A DNA stretch of 64,000 nucleotides from Candidatus Solibacter sp. (GTDB taxonomy: Bacteria > Acidobacteriota > Terriglobia > Bryobacterales > Bryobacteraceae), in assembly GCA_013822245.1 (NCBI GenBank), contig PNKE01000081.1:1-64000 (forward strand). The letters are read 5' to 3'. The notes under the pieces are model-generated. The model searched no databases and was not told the origin of the DNA. It saw only the letters and a list, made by a program, of their open reading frames with translations. Both the position numbers and the translations under genes were made by a program. How positions within the stretch are numbered: the stretch's first letter is position 1; every line of letters begins with the position of its first letter. Shown piece by piece: positions 8,098 to 17,863 of the stretch.

Positions 8098-9366
8098 TTA
8101 TTCCCGGAAGTAGCGTCTTTGCGCGGCGTACCACAGCGCCGCCGGCAGGATGCCGATCACCCCGGTCCCGAACGCCACCGCTCTGACGCTGACGCCCGCG
8201 TCAACCATCACGGCGGCGGCGAAACTGACCACGCTCATGACGAGGAATAATCCGGCGTAGTCGGCCGAGAACACTCGCCCGCGGTAGCGGTCCTCGGTCA
8301 TCCCGTGCAGCATGGTCGTCGAATAGACCCAGCACAGCGATGTTCCCGTATGACCGAGGATCACGAACAGGCAGGCGGTCCACAGTGAAGCCGATCCGCT
8401 CAGCGCCATATAGCCAGCGGCAACGATAAGGAACCCCCAGAAGATGCCTCTTCTCATCCGGTCCGGCTGATTCCTGGCCAGGTAACCGCTGAGCAGCGAT
8501 CCGATCAGCGCGCCAATACCGCGTGCGCCGAACAGCAGGCTCATCGAGAGCGTCCCCGATTCTTTCCAAACGAACAGCCGCTCGCCGAAGACAGGGAGGA
8601 TCACCCAATGCGCGCCCAGCAGCCCCATGCCCGCCTTCACCAGCAGCGTCGACCACATGCGCGGCTCCCGCTTGACGTACTTGAAGCCCTCGACGGTCGG
8701 TTTGAAGTCGAAGAGATCTCGCAGCCGGACCGGCGGCAGTCGCCGGGTATGCGTCTCATTCACCTTCATCGCCCACAGCAGCGCCGCCGAAACGACGAAG
8801 CTCGCGGCGTTGATCACGAAGACCGCCTCGCGGCCGAACTTCCAGGCGATCAGCCCGCCGATGCCCGATCCGATGGCGAGGTTGATGGACCAGGTCATCG
8901 ACGACAGCGCGTTGGCAAGCACGATCTGGTCCTTGCCATTTGCCACGTTCGGGATCAGCGCCGTCCGCCCCGGCTCGAACAGCGCCCACATGGTGGTTTC
9001 GGTGAACAGCAGGATCCAGATCAACCACACCATCGAGGGCGAGTTCACCGCCAGCATCGCCAGCACGACAAAGACGCGGGCGATGTCGGCGAAGATCATG
9101 ACGCTGCGTCGGCGCAGACGGTCATTGATGACGCCGGCCATCGGAGCCATGAACACCTGCGGCAGCAGTTGCAGCACCACGGCCAGGCCGACGCTGCGCG
9201 CCTGCCCTGTGAGTTCGAGCAGCAGCGAATAGATGGCTACGGCGTAGAACCAGTCGCCGAGTTCGGAGACGATCTGCGCGAACCAAAGCAGGCGGAAGTC
9301 GCGGTTGTCGCGCAGCAGGCGGCCGTATGCGGACAGCGAATAGGTCGATTGCCCGCCCGCGGCCAT
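8098..9366 (-). CDS. MFS transporter (EntS/MFS_3-like exporter)
   Basis: The 422-residue product has twelve predicted transmembrane helices. The N-terminal YGRLLRDNRDFRLLWFAQIVSELGDWFYAVA is the hallmark of the MFS_3 exporter branch, which includes the enterobactin exporter EntS and macrolide exporters. The loop 2-3 motif INDRLRRRSVM fits the conserved MFS GxxxDRxGRR pattern. A broad central cytoplasmic loop (about residues 195-220) separates the halves. Substrate is unknown. It follows trpS on the same strand with a 6-base gap, so the two are probably co-transcribed although functionally unrelated. Confidence 0.9.
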   Translation of the reverse strand: MAAGGQSTYSLSAYGRLLRDNRDFRLLWFAQIVSELGDWFYAVAIYSLLLELTGQARSVGLAVVLQLLPQVFMAPMAGVINDRLRRRSVMIFADIARVFVVLAMLAVNSPSMVWLIWILLFTETTMWALFEPGRTALIPNVANGKDQIVLANALSSMTWSINLAIGSGIGGLIAWKFGREAVFVINAASFVVSAALLWAMKVNETHTRRLPPVRLRDLFDFKPTVEGFKYVKREPRMWSTLLVKAGMGLLGAHWVILPVFGERLFVWKESGTLSMSLLFGARGIGALIGSLLSGYLARNQPDRMRRGIFWGFLIVAAGYMALSGSASLWTACLFVILGHTGTSLCWVYSTTMLHGMTEDRYRGRVFSADYAGLFLVMSVVSFAAAVMVDAGVSVRAVAFGTGVIGILPAALWYAAQRRYFRE

Positions 9367-9372
9367 ATCCGG

Positions 9373-10359
9373 TTACCCGACGTAGACGCCCATGCGTTGC
9401 TTGACCAAACGAACGGTGGCTTCGGCGATGGGCATGACGCGCTCGGCGCTTTCGCGCAGCACGCTTCTGAGATACGCGGGATCAGCCGTGATCTCGGCGT
9501 AGCGGGCCTGCAAGGGTTCGAGGCCAGCGACCACCGCCTCGGCCACCTGTTTCTTCAGGTCGCCGTAGCGCATGCCGGCGAAGTGCGCTTTCATCTGATC
9601 GCCGGTCCAGCCGGAAAACGCCTGGTGGATGGTGAGCAGGTTGGCGACGCCCGGGCCCATGTCGCCGTAGTCGACGCCGGGCAGCGAATCCGTCGTCGCC
9701 CGCATGATCTTCTTGCGGATCACCGATGGCGGATCGAGCAGCGAGATGGCGTGGCCCGGCCCTTCCGTCGATTTCGACATCTTCTTCGTTGGATCGTCCA
9801 ACCCCATGATGCGCGCGCCAACGGAGGGCAGCTTCGTGGCCGGCATGACGAACGTGTCGCCGTAAAGCGCGTTGAAGCGTTGGGCGATGTCGCGCGTCAA
9901 CTCCAGATGCTGTGACTGGTCATCGCCCACCGGCACAACGTTGGCCTGATAGATGAGAATGTCGGCGGCCATCAGCACCGGGTACTGCAAAAGCCCGCCG
10001 CCGATGGATTCCTGTTTGGCCGACTTGTCCTTATACTGCGTCATGCGTTCCAGCCAGCCCACCGGCGTGGTGCAGGTGAGCAGCCAGGTGAGCTCGGCGT
10101 GGCCTGGCACAAGCGACTGCACAACCACCGGCGACTGCTTCGGATCGATGCCCGCGGCGAGGAAAATCGCCGCCGTCTGTTCGATCTTCTTCAGCAGTTC
10201 AGCCGGCTCCTGATAGAGCGTGATGGCGTGCAGATCGACAATGAGAAAGATGCTCTCACAGTCGGGCTGCATCTGGACCCAGTGCTTCAATGCGCCCAGA
10301 TAATTGCCGATGTGTAGAGAGCCGGTGGGCTGGATGCCCGACAAGACACGTGGTTTCAT
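9373..10359 (-). CDS. trpS: Tryptophanyl-tRNA synthetase
   Basis: The 328-residue length is normal for bacterial TrpRS. The class I signatures are intact: PTGSLHIGNYLGALK near the N-terminus (HIGN form of HIGH) and KKMSKS at about residue 194. The tryptophan-pocket region MAADILIYQANVVPVGDDQSQHLELTRDIA is textbook. It charges tRNA-Trp in the cytoplasm. It is divergent from the RNA methyltransferase gene with only 37 bases between starts. Confidence 0.97.
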   Translation of the reverse strand: MKPRVLSGIQPTGSLHIGNYLGALKHWVQMQPDCESIFLIVDLHAITLYQEPAELLKKIEQTAAIFLAAGIDPKQSPVVVQSLVPGHAELTWLLTCTTPVGWLERMTQYKDKSAKQESIGGGLLQYPVLMAADILIYQANVVPVGDDQSQHLELTRDIAQRFNALYGDTFVMPATKLPSVGARIMGLDDPTKKMSKSTEGPGHAISLLDPPSVIRKKIMRATTDSLPGVDYGDMGPGVANLLTIHQAFSGWTGDQMKAHFAGMRYGDLKKQVAEAVVAGLEPLQARYAEITADPAYLRSVLRESAERVMPIAEATVRLVKQRMGVYVG

Positions 10360-10396
10360 GCGAAAACTGTTAGTGGAAGGGTAATCTTCATCCTAA

Positions 10397-11647
10397 GTGA
10401 TCGACACACCTGACAACAATCCCGACACCACGCCCAAGCCCGGCGCGGCATCTGAAGCGACCGTGGAGAAGTGGGTCTATGGAGGCGCCGGCCTGGTCCG
10501 CCTGGACGGGCAGGTGGCGTTCGTGCCCTTTGTCCTGCCGGGCGAGAGGGTCCGGCTCGGCCAGCCCAGGAAGCGCGCCTCCATCCTCGAGGCCCAGGCC
10601 GAGGAGCGGCTCGAATCTTCGCCGGACCGCATCGAGCCGGCCTGCCCCGTCTTCGAGCGTTGCGGCGGCTGCCACTACCAGCACGCCTCCTACGAATATC
10701 AACTGGCGCGTAAAGTCGAGATCCTTGAAGAGACCTTCCGCCGCGTCGGCCGCTTCGAGCCACCCGCCGCCATTGAAACTATCTCCGCAGACCCTTGGAA
10801 CTACCGCAACCGCAACCAGTTCCGCATCGACCGGGCCCGCATCGGCTATCTCTCCGCCGGCTCACACAAACTGGTGGAAATCGAGCACTGCCCCATCTCC
10901 TCGCCGGCCATCAATGACGCCCTGCGCGTCATCCGCAAAAAGCTGCACGACCCCCACTGGCCCCGCTTCCTCCGCTCAATCGAACTGTTCACAAACGGCC
11001 GCGACGTCCTCATCAACGCCCTCGAAACCGAAGGCGGCCGCTTCCTCGCCAAAGGGTTCTTCGAGTGGCTGGCACAGCATGTGCCCGGCGCCGATACGGG
11101 CGCGCTCGAATACGAAGTCAACGGCTTTGGCTACCGCGTCAGCCACGGCGCTTTCTTCCAGGTGAACCGCCATCTCGCCGGCGATCTGGTGAATGCCGCC
11201 CTGGGAGAGGCAGCCGGCTCGTCCGCCCTGGACCTCTATGCCGGCGTCGGGCTGTTCACCATCCCGCTTGCCAGGCGGTTCGAAAAGGTGGCCTCGGTGG
11301 AGAGCCACGGCGCCGCCGTGCGCGACATGGAGCATAACGCCGGCAAGGCGGGCCTCTCGATCGCGGTCCACCGGGCGCAGGCCGAGCAGCATCTGGAGCG
11401 GCTGAAATCCACGCCGGACTTCGTCCTGGCTGACCCGCCGCGCAGCGGATTGGGCAAACTTGTCACCGGCCATCTGCTGCGCCTCGCGCCGCCAAGGATC
11501 CACATCGTCAGTTGCGATCCGTCGACGCTGGCGCGCGATGTCGCCGTGCTCATGCAGGGCGGCTACCGGCTGGAGAAGGCGACCCTCGTCGACATGTTCC
11601 CGCAGACCTACCACATCGAAACAGTCGTGGAGTTGTCCAGGCCGTAA
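10397..11647 (+). CDS. 23S rRNA (uracil-5-)-methyltransferase RumA/RlmD-type
   Basis: The product is 416 residues from a GTG start. It has a TRAM RNA-binding domain (about residues 15-75). The 4Fe-4S cysteines follow (C-x5-CGGC, residues about 89-98, with a fourth in EHCPIS). The Rossmann methyltransferase half carries LDLYAGVGLFTIPLA (SAM site), ADPPRSGLG and VSCDPSTLARDV, whose cysteine (about residue 373) is the nucleophile. These define SAM-dependent m5U methyltransferases of rRNA. RlmD, RlmC or a TrmA-like specificity cannot be separated by eye. Confidence 0.9.
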   Translation: MIDTPDNNPDTTPKPGAASEATVEKWVYGGAGLVRLDGQVAFVPFVLPGERVRLGQPRKRASILEAQAEERLESSPDRIEPACPVFERCGGCHYQHASYEYQLARKVEILEETFRRVGRFEPPAAIETISADPWNYRNRNQFRIDRARIGYLSAGSHKLVEIEHCPISSPAINDALRVIRKKLHDPHWPRFLRSIELFTNGRDVLINALETEGGRFLAKGFFEWLAQHVPGADTGALEYEVNGFGYRVSHGAFFQVNRHLAGDLVNAALGEAAGSSALDLYAGVGLFTIPLARRFEKVASVESHGAAVRDMEHNAGKAGLSIAVHRAQAEQHLERLKSTPDFVLADPPRSGLGKLVTGHLLRLAPPRIHIVSCDPSTLARDVAVLMQGGYRLEKATLVDMFPQTYHIETVVELSRP

Positions 11648-11651
11648 CCGG

Positions 11652-14600
11652 TCAGCTTCTCTTCAGCTTCCGCCACGCCACTTCAGCAAGGTTCAGCAGA
11701 AGCGCCAGCGCCAGCAACCCCGGCCACAACCGCAGCGACGACGGCACGGACCGCCCGTTGGTCGAAAACACATCGTCCGGCCTCGGATTAAAGATCCCGC
11801 CCGTGAACTCGGCGATCTGCCGCAGCAGCCGCGGATTATTGCCGTAGGCCGACAACTCCATCTCCGGGATATAGACCCCCGTCTCCGGGAATGCAGCCGA
11901 CTCGGCCAGCGGGCGCAGCCGGAACAACCCCTGCCGCGCACCAATCGGAGCCACGGCGCGATAGTATCCCTGCCCGGCCCGCTCCACCGTCACCGGCCTC
12001 TGATACCCGCCCGGACCCAGCAGGTAAAGCGTCGGCGGCTCCGCCGGCGCCTGGAGATGCGGCGCCAGGCGGTACTCGGCAACGAGCGTGCCGTTCACCG
12101 AATCGTGTGTCAGCGTCGCTTCGCCGCTTTGCGCGTGCGGCAGCAGGTCCCGCAGCACGTTGGCCCAGAACCTGTCGAAGCCATTCCACCCGATCCACCC
12201 CTCGGCCCACCGCGCCTTGGCGTCGGAGGTGAACACCGCCGCCCGGCCCAGCCCGTACTGCCATCTCACCAGCAGCGGATCGTCCTTGCGCTCCTCGCCT
12301 GGGACGGCCAGCAGCGTATCGGCGTCTTTCTTGGCATCGAACCTGACATAGCCCTTCAACGCCGGCGCCGTTTCCAGCGCCACATCGCGGAAGACCTCGG
12401 CCTTCTGGATCACCTTCAACTCGAGCGTCTTTTCAACAGTCGTCGACCCCGTATGCTCCATCACGTCCTTCAGCAGAATCTGCTCCAGGCTTGATGGATC
12501 GGTGAGGAAATACGACTTGCCCTTCGCCGCAACGGCCACTTTCTCGAGATACGTCCTGTTGACGTCCTGGCCCAACCCGACCGTGGAAATCGTCACCCGC
12601 CTCTCGGCCGCGTCCTTGGCCACGGTGAGCGAATCGCCTTCCTCGGAGATGCCGTCGGTCAGCAGCACGATGTGTTTGTACGCTCCCGTCGCCGTCGACA
12701 TGCGCCTATACGCCTCGGTCAGCGCCGGCGCTATCTGCGTGCCGCCGTCCGGCGTGATGCCGGCGATCAGGCGCTTGATCATGTTCTTGTCTTCGGCCCG
12801 GCGCAGCGGCACGGCCCACTGATGCGAGTTGTCGAAAATCAGTATGCCGACATAATCGATCGGCCTCAGATTCTCCACCACGCCGATCGCCGCCAACCGC
12901 GCAAGCTCCATCTTGCGCCCTTCCATCGACGACGACTTGTCGACAATCAGGATCACGGAAGTGCCTTCAGGCGACTTCGGCGGCGCCACCGTCGCCGGCA
13001 TCGCCAGATCCAGCGGATCCGCCGGACGCCCCTTCTTATCGACGTAAATGTTGTGTTCGCCGCCGATCACCAGCACGCCGCCGCCGCGCTGGATAAATCG
13101 CTCCAGCCCGATCCTGGTCGGCATCGGCAGCGATTCAAGGTCGTAGTTGTTGAAGATGGCGAGCTGATAGTCTTCGAGAACCGCCCGCCGCATGTCGGCC
13201 CCCGGCACAACGTCGAACTGCGCCGCGTTGAGCACGCCCATCAAGTGCTTCTCCATGCCCGGCTGATCCTGCGACATGTAAAGGACCCGCGGCCGCCGCA
13301 GCGACAGCGCCTGTTCAAAGCGCAACTCGCCCAGTTCGCCCGCGCGCAGAATGCCCGTCACGCTGATGGCGCCCGGCGTGACGACCGATCCCGTGGCCCG
13401 CAGCGAGTTCGTCCCTTCAGTCAGGTCAATCGGACTTTGGCCAATGCTCTTGCCCTCGGCGAGAATCTCGATGGTCGCATTCGCCGCCGCCGGGCTTTCC
13501 ACTGTGATCTCGATCGGAATCCTCTCGCCCGTGAACGCCACCGCCGGCATCCGCAGCGATGTCAGTTTCAACTTCGGCTCCGGCCTTCCGGGCAGCACCA
13601 CCGTGTCCACGGGAATGCCCAACTGCCGCGCCTGATAGGCCGCGCGTGCCGCCGACCCAAGCGTTTCGCGTCCGTCGCTCACCAACACCATCCGCGGCAC
13701 CAACCCCGACGGCAGCACCGTCATCGCTTCTGTCAGCGCGCCTTCGATGTTCGTCGCCCGCCCCGCCTCGCCGGTGGACTGCGCCAGAGATGAACCGTCC
13801 GGCAGCACCCCGGCCGGCGGATTCAAATGCCGCGCAAACGGCATGATCCGCACTTCGTGCCGCCCGCTGCTTGACTGGATCGAACGCGCCACCGCGCTCG
13901 CCTGGACAAGGTCGTTGCCCTCCACGCTCGACGATGTGTCCACCAGAACATTCACCGCCATCTTTGTTTCGTTCACCGGAATCGACGGCTCCATCAGCGC
14001 CGCCAGCGCGGCCAGCACCGCCGCCGCTTTCAGCGCCGCCATCACGCGCCGCTCCCGCCCGGCGCGCGCGCGCTTGCGGCCGTAGATCCACCACTCGATC
14101 AACAGCAGCGCCGCCCCTGCCAGCGCAAACCACGGCCACAGATCCCTCGGTACCGCCGCCGACGCCTGCCTCGGACCCGCGCCCGTTTTCACGCCCGCGC
14201 CCGGCGTCCATTTCGACCTTCCGGCGTCGGGGAGCGAAAGCGACAGCGTCCGCTCGGCCGACCCTGCAATCACGCGCACCGTATCAGTGCCGGCCGTGAA
14301 GAATCGTACGGCCCGCCCGTCGACCGTAAACGGCAACGCGTCGCCGCTGCTGTTCAACACCCTCACCCGCTCGGTATCGGTCAACTCGTCCAGTTCGATC
14401 GAAATCGCCCCCGGCGCCCCGGCCAGCACCTCACGCCGCAGGTAGATCTCCGGCGCATACCATTCGAGCAGATGCGCCATCAGCAGCGGCGCCGAGAGTT
14501 CGTACTTCAACGCAGGCCGCCCAGGATGGTAGCCAAGCACGGCTTGCTTCACGTCGCCGGGCCGGGCCGCCATCAACACACGGCCGCCGGCCTCCGAGAT

Positions 14601-15905
14601 CATCAGATCGCCTTCAGCGGGATCCAGCAGCAAGCCCGAATCAAGCTTCAAGTCGCGTGAGCGAAGCCCGGCGCCGAGCGGGTGGCGCGTGTTCCAACCG
14701 GTCAGCACAACCGGCTCGGTGAAACGCCTCGCCGGAATCGGGCTCGACGGCGGCGGCGGCTCGATCCACAGCGCCGGCTTCGATGGCGGCGACGGCGGCG
14801 CAAACCGGTCAATGACGACCAGGTCCGCGTCAGCATCGGCCCGGTATTGCGACGGGGTGAGAAACCGCGCTTCATTGCGCGAATCCGCGGCCAGCAACGG
14901 CCTCAACAGTTCCGGCTCATCTGAGTAGACGGCGATGCGCAACGCCGGCTGGGCGGGCAATTCAAGCACAGCCCGGTCGTCCTGGGGAAAAGAGTCCCTG
15001 ACGCCCAGCCGCGCCTCCACCCACGCCCCGGCCCTGGTCGCCAGCGTGAACGCCGCTGTCGCCTCGGCCCCTGGAGCAAGGTCCAGCATCCGCGTGCCCG
15101 CCACCGCACCGCCCATCGCCAGCACCACCGGCACCGCCCGCCTCGAAGGCGAATCGTTGCGCGCCGTGACATAAGCCTTCCAGCCTGAACCGCCTTCATC
15201 ACGCGACACCCAGAATCGCACCAACCCCGCATTCTGCCGCACCTCTGGCAATGGCAGAACTCTCACGTTCGGCGGCGCGGCGATGGTCTCCGGCCTCGCT
15301 TCGCTCACCCGCCCCGCCCCCGCATACACAATCTCGCCCGGCCGTGTGGACTGCAAACGCAGCGCCTGCACCGCCAGTCCGAATGCCTGCTCAAGATCCA
15401 GCGCGCCAGCCCCCGGCGCCGCCGCCCGGATCGCCTGCCTTACCTTCTCCCTGTTCGATTCAAACGGCGTCTTCGGAGACGCCAGAGGGCCCGCTTCCAC
15501 CACCATCACACGGTCTTCATCCGGCAGCGTCGCCAGCCACTCCAGCGACGCCTTCTCAGCCTCCCCCTCCAGCGGCCCTTGCGCCGACCGCGCGGCCATC
15601 CACGCCGAGGTGTCGATCAGCAGAACATGGTCGCGCCCCGTCGATTCCGGCGACCCCCATCTCGGCTGCGATACCGCCAGCAGCAGGCACGCCAACGCCA
15701 GCAACTGCATCAGCAGCGACCAGGGTTCGTCGATCCGCCTCCGCCGTTTCCGCTCCGCGGCCCGCTTGGCGGCCTGCCAGAATCGCATCGTCGACACCAC
15801 CACCTGCCTGCGCGAGAAGCTGAGCAGGTACAGCGCCACCGTCAACCCGGCCGCGGCGGCGAACAGCGCGCCGAGTTCAAGGAGAGTCAGGTTGGCGAAG
15901 AACAC
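11652..15905 (-). CDS. Giant BatA-type membrane protein with three VWA-like domains
   Basis: This 1417-residue protein looks like two ordinary proteins joined. Residues 1-80 hold the BatA N-terminal pair of membrane helices. A first VWA-like domain with degenerate metal site (DTSAW) lies near residue 92. A transmembrane segment at about 588-608 (PWFALAGAALLLIEWWIYG) separates the halves. The second half has a VWA with intact DTSSS near 648, a GATase-like segment around 880-960, and a third VWA with DKSSS near 982 and TDG downstream. A C-terminal helix lies near 1388-1404. Both later MIDAS sites look functional. It follows the MoxR and DUF58 genes, the standard partners of VWA proteins in envelope or assembly quality control. 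Confidence 0.85.
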   Translation of the reverse strand: MFFANLTLLELGALFAAAAGLTVALYLLSFSRRQVVVSTMRFWQAAKRAAERKRRRRIDEPWSLLMQLLALACLLLAVSQPRWGSPESTGRDHVLLIDTSAWMAARSAQGPLEGEAEKASLEWLATLPDEDRVMVVEAGPLASPKTPFESNREKVRQAIRAAAPGAGALDLEQAFGLAVQALRLQSTRPGEIVYAGAGRVSEARPETIAAPPNVRVLPLPEVRQNAGLVRFWVSRDEGGSGWKAYVTARNDSPSRRAVPVVLAMGGAVAGTRMLDLAPGAEATAAFTLATRAGAWVEARLGVRDSFPQDDRAVLELPAQPALRIAVYSDEPELLRPLLAADSRNEARFLTPSQYRADADADLVVIDRFAPPSPPSKPALWIEPPPPSSPIPARRFTEPVVLTGWNTRHPLGAGLRSRDLKLDSGLLLDPAEGDLMISEAGGRVLMAARPGDVKQAVLGYHPGRPALKYELSAPLLMAHLLEWYAPEIYLRREVLAGAPGAISIELDELTDTERVRVLNSSGDALPFTVDGRAVRFFTAGTDTVRVIAGSAERTLSLSLPDAGRSKWTPGAGVKTGAGPRQASAAVPRDLWPWFALAGAALLLIEWWIYGRKRARAGRERRVMAALKAAAVLAALAALMEPSIPVNETKMAVNVLVDTSSSVEGNDLVQASAVARSIQSSSGRHEVRIMPFARHLNPPAGVLPDGSSLAQSTGEAGRATNIEGALTEAMTVLPSGLVPRMVLVSDGRETLGSAARAAYQARQLGIPVDTVVLPGRPEPKLKLTSLRMPAVAFTGERIPIEITVESPAAANATIEILAEGKSIGQSPIDLTEGTNSLRATGSVVTPGAISVTGILRAGELGELRFEQALSLRRPRVLYMSQDQPGMEKHLMGVLNAAQFDVVPGADMRRAVLEDYQLAIFNNYDLESLPMPTRIGLERFIQRGGGVLVIGGEHNIYVDKKGRPADPLDLAMPATVAPPKSPEGTSVILIVDKSSSMEGRKMELARLAAIGVVENLRPIDYVGILIFDNSHQWAVPLRRAEDKNMIKRLIAGITPDGGTQIAPALTEAYRRMSTATGAYKHIVLLTDGISEEGDSLTVAKDAAERRVTISTVGLGQDVNRTYLEKVAVAAKGKSYFLTDPSSLEQILLKDVMEHTGSTTVEKTLELKVIQKAEVFRDVALETAPALKGYVRFDAKKDADTLLAVPGEERKDDPLLVRWQYGLGRAAVFTSDAKARWAEGWIGWNGFDRFWANVLRDLLPHAQSGEATLTHDSVNGTLVAEYRLAPHLQAPAEPPTLYLLGPGGYQRPVTVERAGQGYYRAVAPIGARQGLFRLRPLAESAAFPETGVYIPEMELSAYGNNPRLLRQIAEFTGGIFNPRPDDVFSTNGRSVPSSLRLWPGLLALALLLNLAEVAWRKLKRS

Positions 15906-16814
15906 TTAGCCGCCCCTCCTTGCCGCCGTGGCGGCGGACCAGTCAAGCGCGGTGAAAAGAGCATCCTCGAGAGCCAGCGATGTCGCAAAGCCGGCGTAGC
16001 GCCCGCCATTGCGGAACGCCAGGTTAGCCACGCGCTCGCAGTAGACGTCGAACTCGGCGATGTATGCCCGGCGCGCCTCCTCGCTCAGACTCAACTCAAG
16101 TTCGGTATCGCTCTCCGCATCCTTCAGCCGCAGGTCGCCATCGGCCCCGGGATCGCGGTCGAAATCCGTCCAAAGCTGCATCAGCAGCAGTTCGTGTCCA
16201 AAGTCGGCCATGTATTGAAGCGGCTGCAGCACGTCCTGTTCATCGAGGAAGTCCGAGATCACCACGGCCAGGCCCGGCTTCGGATACTTGTTGATGAACA
16301 GTCTGGCGACCTCGAGCATCGACGCCGGACCCTTGGGCTGCAGATCGCCCAGAAAATCGGCGACCGGTCCGAACCGGTGCCGCCCGCCGCTGGCGATCAT
16401 CGTGTCATCCAGCCGGTCGTGGAACGGCTGGATCACGATCGTGTCGTGCCTCACCAGCCCCACATAGACCAGCGCCGCGCCCAACCGCCGTGCGTAATCG
16501 AACTTGCTCATCTGACCCGACGGCACGCCCGCCGTCATCGACGCGCTGGCGTCCATCAGCAGCCGGATCGGCGTCCTCGGCTCCACCTCGAACATCTTGA
16601 GGAACAACTTCTCGAGCCGCATGTAGGCGCGCCAGTTCACCGCCCGTAAGTCGTCGCCCTGATGGAAGTGGCGGTGGTCGAGAAACTCCTGCCCCGGCCC
16701 CGAATACCGCGACGGATTGTGACCGCCCACAAGGCCCCTGAACGACTTCTGCCAGCGGATGGTCAGCCGTTCGAGCTTTTCCAGCAGGGACCGTTCTATG
16801 ACCGGCGCGGGCAT
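15906..16814 (-). CDS. DUF58 domain protein, MoxR/VWA operon
   Basis: The product is 302 residues from ATG 16814 (MPAPVIERSLLEKLERL); the frame runs further upstream but would overlap the moxR gene. Landmarks are YSGPGQEFLDHRHFHQGDDLRAVNWRAYMR, the DUF58 signature, and a VWA-like core RLLMDASASM (DxSxS). The family is nearly always encoded between MoxR ATPases and BatA/VWA membrane proteins and is thought to link them. Its stop directly abuts the next gene at 15905, and its start lies 16 bases after the moxR stop, so the three form one operon. Confidence 0.9.
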   Translation of the reverse strand: MPAPVIERSLLEKLERLTIRWQKSFRGLVGGHNPSRYSGPGQEFLDHRHFHQGDDLRAVNWRAYMRLEKLFLKMFEVEPRTPIRLLMDASASMTAGVPSGQMSKFDYARRLGAALVYVGLVRHDTIVIQPFHDRLDDTMIASGGRHRFGPVADFLGDLQPKGPASMLEVARLFINKYPKPGLAVVISDFLDEQDVLQPLQYMADFGHELLLMQLWTDFDRDPGADGDLRLKDAESDTELELSLSEEARRAYIAEFDVYCERVANLAFRNGGRYAGFATSLALEDALFTALDWSAATAARRGG

Positions 16815-16830
16815 CGATTCGCCGTCCGGC

Positions 16831-17808
16831 TCAGCCGCGCGCCGCCGCGGCCGCCGCCGCGCCAATGATCTCTTTCAGCAGCGAGTCCGGCGTCTGCTCG
16901 TCGGCGTGCGCGTCGAAGTTCAGGATGATCCTGTGCCGCAGCACCGACGCCGCCACGCCCCGCACGTCGTCCACCGAAAGATGCGCCCGGCCCTTCATGA
17001 ACGCCGCCACCCGGCCGCACTCCACCAGCGCCTGCGCCCCGCGCGGCGACGATCCATAGCGGATGTACTTGTTCGCCAGCGCGTGGGCGTTCGCCGTCCC
17101 CGGCTGTGTCGCCATCACCAGGCTCACCGCGAAATCCAGCACATGCGGCGCCACCAGCACGCCCCGGCACAGGTCGCGAATCGCCAGGATCTTCTCCCTG
17201 TCGATGATCGTCTGAAGCGCCGGCTCCTCAAACTGAATCGTCCGCTCGACGATCGTGTTCAGTTCCTCCCTCGACGGATATTCCACCAGGATCTTCATCA
17301 GGAAACGGTCCAGTTGCGCCTCGGGCAGCGGATACGTGCCCTCCATCTCGATGGGGTTCTGCGTCGCCATCACCAGGAATGGACGTTCCAACTCGTGCGT
17401 CGTCGTGCCCGATGTCACCGTCCGCTCCTGCATCGCCTCCAGCAGCGCCGACTGCGTCTTCGGCGTCGCCCGGTTGATCTCGTCCGCCAGTACCAGGTGC
17501 GAAAAGATCGGGCCCGGCTGGAAGCGCAGCACCTTATGCCCTCCGTCCGAGGTCTCCATCACCATCGACCCGACGATGTCGGCCGGCATCAGATCCGGCG
17601 TGAACTGGATTCGCGAGTAGCGCAGGTGCAGCACCCGCGACAGCGTCCGCAGAAGCGTTGTCTTGCCCAGACCCGGTACGCCTTCGAGCAGAACATGTCC
17701 GCCCGACAGCATACAGATCAGCACGCCGTCGATCACCTCCTGCTGTCCTACGATCACACGGCCGATCTCGTTGCGAACGGCGTCGAGGCAGCCGACTGCC
17801 TCATCCAT
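16831..17808 (-). CDS. MoxR-family AAA+ ATPase
   Basis: The product is 325 residues from ATG 17808 (MDEAVGCLDAVRNEIGRVIVGQQ). A GTG at 17826 is possible, and the longer reading from 17919 is rejected because it overlaps the upstream gene. Walker A GVPGLGKTT, Walker B LVLADEINRATPKTQSALLEAM, sensor 1 VMATQNPIEMEGTYPLPEAQLDRF and an arginine-rich lid are all typical of MoxR. MoxR ATPases work as chaperone-like motors with VWA partners; here these are the DUF58 protein and the giant VWA membrane protein downstream. Confidence 0.95.
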   Translation of the reverse strand: MDEAVGCLDAVRNEIGRVIVGQQEVIDGVLICMLSGGHVLLEGVPGLGKTTLLRTLSRVLHLRYSRIQFTPDLMPADIVGSMVMETSDGGHKVLRFQPGPIFSHLVLADEINRATPKTQSALLEAMQERTVTSGTTTHELERPFLVMATQNPIEMEGTYPLPEAQLDRFLMKILVEYPSREELNTIVERTIQFEEPALQTIIDREKILAIRDLCRGVLVAPHVLDFAVSLVMATQPGTANAHALANKYIRYGSSPRGAQALVECGRVAAFMKGRAHLSVDDVRGVAASVLRHRIILNFDAHADEQTPDSLLKEIIGAAAAAAARG

Positions 17809-17863
17809 GGAGAGTTTGCCCTGCACGCTATTTATTGTAGGGCAAGCCGCGCGATCTGATAGG

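Noticed and set aside
8608-9915. Long plus-strand open frame opposite the MFS and trpS genes
   Set aside because: It is an antisense shadow common in high-GC DNA: low-complexity Arg/His-rich product with no family, while the minus-strand genes are certain.
16796-17170. Alternative short minus-strand frame within the moxR gene
   Set aside because: It is out of frame with the confirmed ATPase motifs and codes for a low-complexity product.
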